From Candidatus Amesbacteria bacterium (GTDB taxonomy: Bacteria > Patescibacteriota > Microgenomatia > CAZETR01 > Amesbacteraceae), in assembly GCA_016219445.1 (NCBI GenBank), contig JACRNA010000019.1:1-41106 (forward strand): a stretch of 41,106 nt of DNA, in the 5' to 3' direction. Positions 35,194 through 41,106 of this stretch are shown one piece after another (the first letter of the stretch is position 1; every line of letters begins with the position of its first letter). Made by a program: the position numbers and the translations under genes. The notes under the pieces are model-generated. The model worked only from the letters and a program-made list of their open reading frames with translations. It was not told the origin of the DNA and searched no databases.

Positions 35194-36422
35194 AACGACC
35201 TGAGATAACCATACCTACATTATTTGGAATTATGATTACCCTCGGAGGACTAGTGACCGGGTTGTGGTTGATGCGTAATACTACTTCTTTTAATACATCT
35301 GCATCAACAGATGAAGCTCCTACCAATATTCAGATCACCAATGTTTCAGATACCTCTTTTTCAGTTTCTTGGGTTACAGCCAAAGCTACCTCGGGATTTG
35401 TCAAATATGATGAGCTTGTCGTATCAGATGATCGGGATCAAGACAGGGGAAGTATTGGTAACTATTTTACTCATCTTGTTTCGATCCGGGGACTAAAAAC
35501 GTCTACTAATTATAAAATAAAGATTGGCTCAGGAAAATCTTTGGGGAGTGAATCTATCGTCACGACAGGTATGACACTGAGAAATCCGCCACCAGCAGAT
35601 GTAATTTATGGTCAAATTATGACCTCTGGTGGGGATCCGGCCGAAGGGGCATTGATCTATGTCAAACTTCCAGGTATTGTTCCCCAAGTAGCGCTCGTCA
35701 AGACTTCAGGATCCTGGGTAGTTCCATTGTCTATTTCCAGGACTTCTGATCTGACAAGCTTTGCTTCATATGACAAACAATCTGCCACAGCTGACATCTC
35801 TGTCCAGGCAGGACCTCTGGGTACAGCATCACAATCCGTTGCCTTATCAAATGCCAGACCCGTGGCGCCAATAATATTGGGAGAAAAGATTGTTGTTTTG
35901 CCGACACCGACTCCAGAAAGTACTCCTATCTCAAAGTTTTCAGACGACTCATTAGACGCATCAGTCTCAGCAACTCCATCAAAAATAAAACTAAATACTA
36001 TCAAGCCAAATGTATCGGGTGAAGCTCCTGCTGGAGCTGAAATAAGCATTGAAATAAATTCCAAAAATAAAATAACGGCAACCGTCAAAGCCAACAAAAA
36101 AGGTCAGTATGATTTCAAGATTCCAGAAGGGCTCGAACCCGGTGAACATACAATTACAGTATCAACTCTGGTTGATGGTGTTATCCAAAAAGTCACCAGA
36201 TCATTTATTGTCGAGGCTGCAGGCACAACTACTCTACCTACCTTTGCGGCAACACCGTCTGCAAAATTAAAGCCTATTCCGACACCAAAAGCCAGAGTAG
36301 CAATACCTGTCAAAAATGATCAACCCCGCTCAGGCAACTTCGAATTCAGTTTGTTACTGCTGTCAATCGGTGCTATTCTTATTACATCTGGTGTATTTGG
36401 ATTCAAAAATTATGGACGATAA
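35190..36422 (+). CDS. Surface protein with fibronectin type III-like domain, P/T-rich linkers and terminal TM segments
   Basis: APTNIQITNVSDTSFSVSWVTAKATSGFVKYDE; C-terminal FEFSLLLLSIGAILITSGVFGFKNYGR. Confidence 0.7.
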   Translation: MKRPEITIPTLFGIMITLGGLVTGLWLMRNTTSFNTSASTDEAPTNIQITNVSDTSFSVSWVTAKATSGFVKYDELVVSDDRDQDRGSIGNYFTHLVSIRGLKTSTNYKIKIGSGKSLGSESIVTTGMTLRNPPPADVIYGQIMTSGGDPAEGALIYVKLPGIVPQVALVKTSGSWVVPLSISRTSDLTSFASYDKQSATADISVQAGPLGTASQSVALSNARPVAPIILGEKIVVLPTPTPESTPISKFSDDSLDASVSATPSKIKLNTIKPNVSGEAPAGAEISIEINSKNKITATVKANKKGQYDFKIPEGLEPGEHTITVSTLVDGVIQKVTRSFIVEAAGTTTLPTFAATPSAKLKPIPTPKARVAIPVKNDQPRSGNFEFSLLLLSIGAILITSGVFGFKNYGR

Positions 36423-38493
36423 TTACCAAGACTATTCGACCGAAGGTACTGCTCCGGTAGTTGTCCCCGGATCTGGTTCTGTTCCCGAACCCGTTGTTGT
36501 GCCCGACAACCCAATATTATTACCAGCTCCTGGTCCAGGACCAAGTAAGTCCCCCATGTCCAAGCGCATGAAATTTATGCTTGGTCTTTTTTCTGCCGTT
36601 ATTCTGGTCTCGGGCTTAGTAACAAGCTTGATGTTGGTCAAGCAAAAGCAAAACACAAGAATCCGTGCCATGCCAAATGTTTGTACTTGGGAAACTTGTG
36701 GAGACATAAAAACCCCAGAGGGTGAGGCCAAATGGAATGCTGGAGCATATGATCAAACTAGACTAGAGCACATTGGCGAAAATCCAGGCGCAGACGCAGC
36801 CTTTTTGGAGCGTATTAATGTTGCACTAGATAATCAGTCGCAAAACCAGGAAACTACTAATGTGGCAAACGACTTGAAAACGAATTTGTCAAATTTTACC
36901 AAAACTGCAAGTTCAACTGATGTCAGTGAACTTAATAAGTTACTCACATCGACCGTGACATTAAAAGATGGTACAACCGTGAGCCTTTCTAATGATGAAA
37001 AACAATTGCTTAAACAGGTTACTATTGCACCAAATACCCAAACAACAGATTCAAACGCTACAATCACCAATATAACCGGCGGTCTTCCATTGAAGGATAC
37101 TGTTATGGGACAAAGCATTGACAATGCTTGTAATTACGATTTAATTTGTAAAAAATATACAGACTGGCAAAATGGTTGGGATTTAGCCAGACATGATCAA
37201 AAATACTTAAATCAAAATTTGATTCCCAAACAAACTGAATATACCGATGTGGCAAAGGACTTGGATCCAAGTACACCGCTTCATCAAGTGGGTACTATCG
37301 AAAAAGATTCTTCAGGTAAGCTAGTAATTACTCAAGTATTTAGTGTCACATCAAACTCTGGGAATTGTGCTGATACAAATGAGTTATGTTGGGTTACAGA
37401 ACTAAACAAAAATGGTTATTCCTTCACTATTGCACCCGTAGGTAAAATGGTAGATGGTAAAATTGTCTACAATCAAACAGTTTCTGGGTCTTCCGTAATC
37501 GGTACCGATGCATTAAACAAAAAATTTAAGGATAATGGATGTGTTCAACCGGCAGCCAATATCACAGGAAATTCAACGGAGGCATGTATCTGTGGTGGTA
37601 AACAAAATGGTTATTATTGTGCTGATTGGGGGGGTAAAGATTTCTGTACAGGTGATGCTGAAGTCGCACTTGGAAAAACAAAAGGTAGTTTAACCTGTGG
37701 CAATGCACTATATCAAGCGTCCGGATATGATATTCATGGTGGATATGGTGGATATGGTGGATCTGCAACTCCAGCCAAATTCGAAAATGGACTACTTGTT
37801 TACACAATAACAACTACAACAGGAACTTTTACGGTTAAGTTTGATCCAAAAACAAAAAAGATTTTTTCTGTCACAGGAACGCTACCAAATAACTCTGTCA
37901 TTAAATTGTTTCAATGTCAAAATATTGAAAGTAATTGGGGTAAAGACTGTAGGGAAACACTTGTTAAAGAATTCACTATAGAAACACTAAAAACTTTAAC
38001 CCTTGGTGCATGTAATAGTATTCAACAATTAGATATAGATACGGGACTCGCAACTGGACATATATCTATTGATATAAGATCCGATTCTTCACTTTGTGGA
38101 ACGACGACTACGACGACATTTACACCCACTGGTGGTCCGCCGGCAGGTGGTGGCGGGAATCCGCCTACGACCACGACGTTTTCGGGATCGACACCCACAC
38201 CAACTCCGTCAACCAATCCCCAATTGGCTTGCTATCAATTGCAAATATTCAGAGGTGGAACTCAAATCCAACCTTGGCAGATAAATCAAGGTGATGCCTT
38301 AGTATTCAGAGGCTTTGCCTCAGTCAACGGTGGCGCCGTTGTTTCCAAAATGCGATTTGTAGTAACCGTAAATAGTGTCGCTCAAGCACCAGTTGACGTT
38401 AATGCTTCTCTGGTTGGTGGCTTGTATCAAGCTGATTTACCATATACTATTACTCAAAATACCAGTTATTCGGTTAGTACCACACCTATTTGA
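36412..38493 (+). CDS. Large membrane-anchored extracellular protein, T/P/G-rich
   Basis: MDDNYQDYSTEG start; TM LGLFSAVILVSGLVTSLMLV; cysteines ACICGGKQNGYYCADWGGKDFCTG; TTTTTFTPTGGPPAGGGGNPPTTTTF. Confidence 0.65.
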   Translation: MDDNYQDYSTEGTAPVVVPGSGSVPEPVVVPDNPILLPAPGPGPSKSPMSKRMKFMLGLFSAVILVSGLVTSLMLVKQKQNTRIRAMPNVCTWETCGDIKTPEGEAKWNAGAYDQTRLEHIGENPGADAAFLERINVALDNQSQNQETTNVANDLKTNLSNFTKTASSTDVSELNKLLTSTVTLKDGTTVSLSNDEKQLLKQVTIAPNTQTTDSNATITNITGGLPLKDTVMGQSIDNACNYDLICKKYTDWQNGWDLARHDQKYLNQNLIPKQTEYTDVAKDLDPSTPLHQVGTIEKDSSGKLVITQVFSVTSNSGNCADTNELCWVTELNKNGYSFTIAPVGKMVDGKIVYNQTVSGSSVIGTDALNKKFKDNGCVQPAANITGNSTEACICGGKQNGYYCADWGGKDFCTGDAEVALGKTKGSLTCGNALYQASGYDIHGGYGGYGGSATPAKFENGLLVYTITTTTGTFTVKFDPKTKKIFSVTGTLPNNSVIKLFQCQNIESNWGKDCRETLVKEFTIETLKTLTLGACNSIQQLDIDTGLATGHISIDIRSDSSLCGTTTTTTFTPTGGPPAGGGGNPPTTTTFSGSTPTPTPSTNPQLACYQLQIFRGGTQIQPWQINQGDALVFRGFASVNGGAVVSKMRFVVTVNSVAQAPVDVNASLVGGLYQADLPYTITQNTSYSVSTTPI

Positions 38494-38494
38494 T

Positions 38495-39844
38495 ATGAAA
38501 GACAATATTACAGTTATCAAAGCCCAAAATAAGTTTAAGCTGCCACAATTAAAATTGCCCGCTCCAAATCCGAAATTCCTGTTGGGAATGACGGCGATTC
38601 TAGCTATATTTTCTGTGATGACCGCAGGTCTACTTTATCGTCAACAGTCCAGTAGTTTTCAGTTTGTCGCCCGCAAAACCTCTGCAGCTACTACCCAAAC
38701 CATTTCTGATAATTTCAATGGGGCATCATTAAATACTGTTATGTGGGCTCCTGCCACAAACAATTCCGGAACAGCTACTTTGACAGGTGGAAATTTAGTA
38801 TTAAATATGCCAAGCAGTTCCGGTAATACTTTTAATAATATTCATACTATAAATACCTATACTGGCGACTTTACAGCAGAAGTTGATTTTATTTCCGTAA
38901 CTACCAATCCTGTTGCTTTAGTGGGGTCTCAAGAATTTAGCTTTGAAGTTTACGGTGCAAGTAACCAAGATGGGTTTATCCGTATCGCCAGATTTTCAGA
39001 TGGAAATTTAAATTCTTGGTCAAAGATTCCGGGATCAAATTCCATCATGGGTACTAATATTGCTGTCCCAGCGAGCCAAAATATACGGGTGAGAATTACT
39101 CGTGTTGGTAATATTGCCCAAACTTATTACAATCTAAACGATGGACAGGGGTTTAGATTACATTCATCATTTACAAATACATTTCTAGGTGACGGATTAT
39201 TGGAAATGTTTGATTTGAATTGGCAGACATTTCCAGAAGTAACAGGAACATTTGACAATTTTAATGCTCAGGTGAACTTGGTGGGAGCGCCGACACCGGT
39301 ACCTGGAACAAATGCTGCTTGCCAGACATTTTTCAATGTCCTGCCATTGTCAGCAACACCTACTCCATTCCCGACCCCCACTCCCACACCGACACCGACC
39401 CCCACTCCCACACCGACTCCGGTTGGGGCAAGTCCGACTCCGACACCTACTCCCGTCACAGGATGTAATTATGCGTGTACAAATAACGCTGATTGTCCAT
39501 CTACTTTGTTTTGTTACCAAGGGGCTTGCAGAAATGCATCGTGCTCGACTGCTGCCAGCTGTATCTGTGGCGGACCCACACCCACACCAGTACCCACGAC
39601 TCCGCCATTCTGTGCCAGTACCTGTACGACCAACAGCGAATGTCCGTCAACTATGATTTGTTACACAGGATCATGTCGCAACCCATCATGTGTGACAGCC
39701 ACCAATTGTCTCTGTGCTGGAGCGACACCCAATCCTACACCCCTGACCAAGCTTACCCAAGCTGGATCAGTCGCAGGCACCTGGACCATCTCAATTGCCG
39801 GCATCATCATGGTAGCTCTCGGAGCATTGATGTTGGCTTTCTAG
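38495..39844 (+). CDS. Surface protein: lectin/LamG-like domain, (PT)n linker, two 8-Cys repeats, C-terminal TM
   Basis: DNFNGASLNTVMWAPATNNSGTATLTGGNLVLN; PTPTPTPTPTPTPTPTP; CNYACTNNADCPSTLFCYQGACRNASCSTAASCIC and CASTCTTNSECPSTMICYTGSCRNPSCVTATNCLC. Confidence 0.7.
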   Translation: MKDNITVIKAQNKFKLPQLKLPAPNPKFLLGMTAILAIFSVMTAGLLYRQQSSSFQFVARKTSAATTQTISDNFNGASLNTVMWAPATNNSGTATLTGGNLVLNMPSSSGNTFNNIHTINTYTGDFTAEVDFISVTTNPVALVGSQEFSFEVYGASNQDGFIRIARFSDGNLNSWSKIPGSNSIMGTNIAVPASQNIRVRITRVGNIAQTYYNLNDGQGFRLHSSFTNTFLGDGLLEMFDLNWQTFPEVTGTFDNFNAQVNLVGAPTPVPGTNAACQTFFNVLPLSATPTPFPTPTPTPTPTPTPTPTPVGASPTPTPTPVTGCNYACTNNADCPSTLFCYQGACRNASCSTAASCICGGPTPTPVPTTPPFCASTCTTNSECPSTMICYTGSCRNPSCVTATNCLCAGATPNPTPLTKLTQAGSVAGTWTISIAGIIMVALGALMLAF

Positions 39845-39856
39845 TAAAATAGTCCC

Positions 39857-40975
39857 ATGCTTGGATTGATCATTGCTTTTACTCTCATCACTAGACTTTG
39901 GAATCTACATTTACCCACTGAGTACTATTTTGACGAAGTTTACAATGCTTTTACTACTCAAGAGATTGTCAAAAATAATATCAAAGCTTATGAATGGTTT
40001 CACCCTTCACCTGTAGCCGGTACAGCTTATGGTTGGACTCACCCACCTTTGGCAAAGCTCATTTCAGCAATTGGTATTTTGCTATTTGGCGATAATAGTT
40101 TTGGTTGGCGGTTTTCTGGGGCTATTGCTGGAACAGCTGTTGTTTATCTGACTTATTTAATCGCCAAAGAAATAATTGACAAAAAATATGCCATGATAGC
40201 GGGATTTTTGGTTAGTCTCGATGGATTAGTTCTTGTCCAGTCACGGATAAACATGAATGACATCTATGCTTTATTCTTTATATTACTGGTATTTTATTTT
40301 TTTATCAAAAAACGGTTTTTATTATTGGCTATAGCCTTGGGTTTACTCTTGGCCACCAAATGGACCGGGCTTTATGCCATTGCGATTTTTGGATGGCGGA
40401 AAAATATCTTTGGAGTGCTAATTATTGTATTGGGAATTTACTTATTGTCTTACTCACATTATTTTTATCTGGGTGGAACCTGGCAAAATTTCATTGAACT
40501 TCAAAAACAAATGTGGTGGTACAATACCAATCTGACTGCCACTCACACCTACCAATCCTCCTGGTGGACTTGGCCTCTGGATCTTCGCTCCGTCTGGTAT
40601 TACGTCAATTATCAAAAAGATCAGATTGCCAATATCTATGCTTTGGGTAATCCGATAATTTTTTGGGCTGGAATACCGGCAATTTTATATACCCTTTATA
40701 AACGCAAATGGTTAATAGTCATTGGTTTCTTGGCTTTTTGGCTCCCCTGGGCTAGAGCTCCCCGCATAATGTTTCTTTATCATTATCTTCCCTCGATTCC
40801 ATTCTTGTGTCTCTCTATCTCTTATTCTCTATCTCAAATCAAGAATAAATATCTGACCATTGGGATTTGTGGCCTAGGTCTTGTGGCTTTTGTATATTTT
40901 TATCCACTTTGGACAGGTCTACCAGTACCCAAAGAATTTATTAATCAATATTTTTGGTTGCCGGGATGGAAATAA
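39857..40975 (+). CDS. PMT-family (protein O-mannosyltransferase-like) glycosyltransferase
   Basis: YYFDEVYNAFTTQEI...YGWTHPPLAKLISAIGILLFGDNSFGWRFSGAIAGTAVVYL...LATKWTGLYAIA; multi-TM. Confidence 0.82.
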   Translation: MLGLIIAFTLITRLWNLHLPTEYYFDEVYNAFTTQEIVKNNIKAYEWFHPSPVAGTAYGWTHPPLAKLISAIGILLFGDNSFGWRFSGAIAGTAVVYLTYLIAKEIIDKKYAMIAGFLVSLDGLVLVQSRINMNDIYALFFILLVFYFFIKKRFLLLAIALGLLLATKWTGLYAIAIFGWRKNIFGVLIIVLGIYLLSYSHYFYLGGTWQNFIELQKQMWWYNTNLTATHTYQSSWWTWPLDLRSVWYYVNYQKDQIANIYALGNPIIFWAGIPAILYTLYKRKWLIVIGFLAFWLPWARAPRIMFLYHYLPSIPFLCLSISYSLSQIKNKYLTIGICGLGLVAFVYFYPLWTGLPVPKEFINQYFWLPGWK

Positions 40976-41106
40976 GCGCTATTGCCATCGTTATCTCGAC
41001 CATGGTTGCTACTTGGGCATCTTTTTTGGTTTCATTCCTATATAAAGACCTTCTCACCTGGCCGGCCATATTATCTTTTTATATTACTTTTTTAATCATA
41101 ATAAAA
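40966..41106 (+). CDS. Membrane protein, N-terminus only (runs off window)
   Basis: MEISAIAIVISTMVATWASFLVSFLYKDLLTWPAILSFYITFLIIIK; ATG overlaps the stop of the preceding gene. Confidence 0.55.
   Translation, partial: MEISAIAIVISTMVATWASFLVSFLYKDLLTWPAILSFYITFLIIIK

Noticed and set aside
37730-37765. GGTGGATAT x3 short repeats in the large surface protein
   Set aside because: Ordinary Gly-Tyr-rich coding repeat, no sign of regulatory role.
39268-39656. GVGVGV-rich and PHRHRPP-rich ORFs over the (PT)n linker
   Set aside because: Alternate-frame translations of the PT repeat; the reading frame of the 38495-39844 protein explains the region.
1-41106. tRNA or rRNA genes
   Set aside because: No convincing cloverleaf or rRNA sequence recognised by eye in intergenic gaps; a tRNAscan/Infernal run would be needed to exclude small RNAs.

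Overview
The window looks like a compact Candidate Phyla Radiation (Patescibacteria, probably Microgenomates-like) chromosome segment. The minus strand carries a ribosomal-protein operon (rpsJ, then rplC through rplO, no rpmD/L30 between rpsE and rplO) with tuf, fusA and a partial secY. The plus strand carries dnaJ, nusA-infB-(nrnA-like)-rpsO-pnp, a Lon-type ATPase, a VapBC-like pair, a type-4 UDG, RNase J, type IV pilus PilN/PilO-like genes, a cell-surface protein cluster and a PMT-family glycosyltransferase. Main observations: (1) a RAYT-type transposase bracketed by two copies of a 23-nt palindrome, with a third, gene-less copy about 4.5 kb away; (2) a recurring promoter layout (-35, 17 nt, -10, then only 6-10 nt to ATG) that predicts leaderless transcripts for at least ten genes; (3) an (AAC)7 tract forming the -35/-10 spacer of one promoter, with a sister promoter exactly one triplet shorter, suggesting a phase-variable promoter; (4) a relic of the rplO 3' end on the far side of a DUF4143 ATPase gene, suggesting the gene inserted there and restored the rplO terminus; (5) a degenerate CIRCE-like site overlapping the dnaJ -10; (6) unannotated small ORFs and gene relics; (7) degenerate enzymes (UDG without most Fe-S cysteines, Lon without protease domain, NrnA-like protein without the DHH motif). 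All calls come from reading the sequence; no searches were run.
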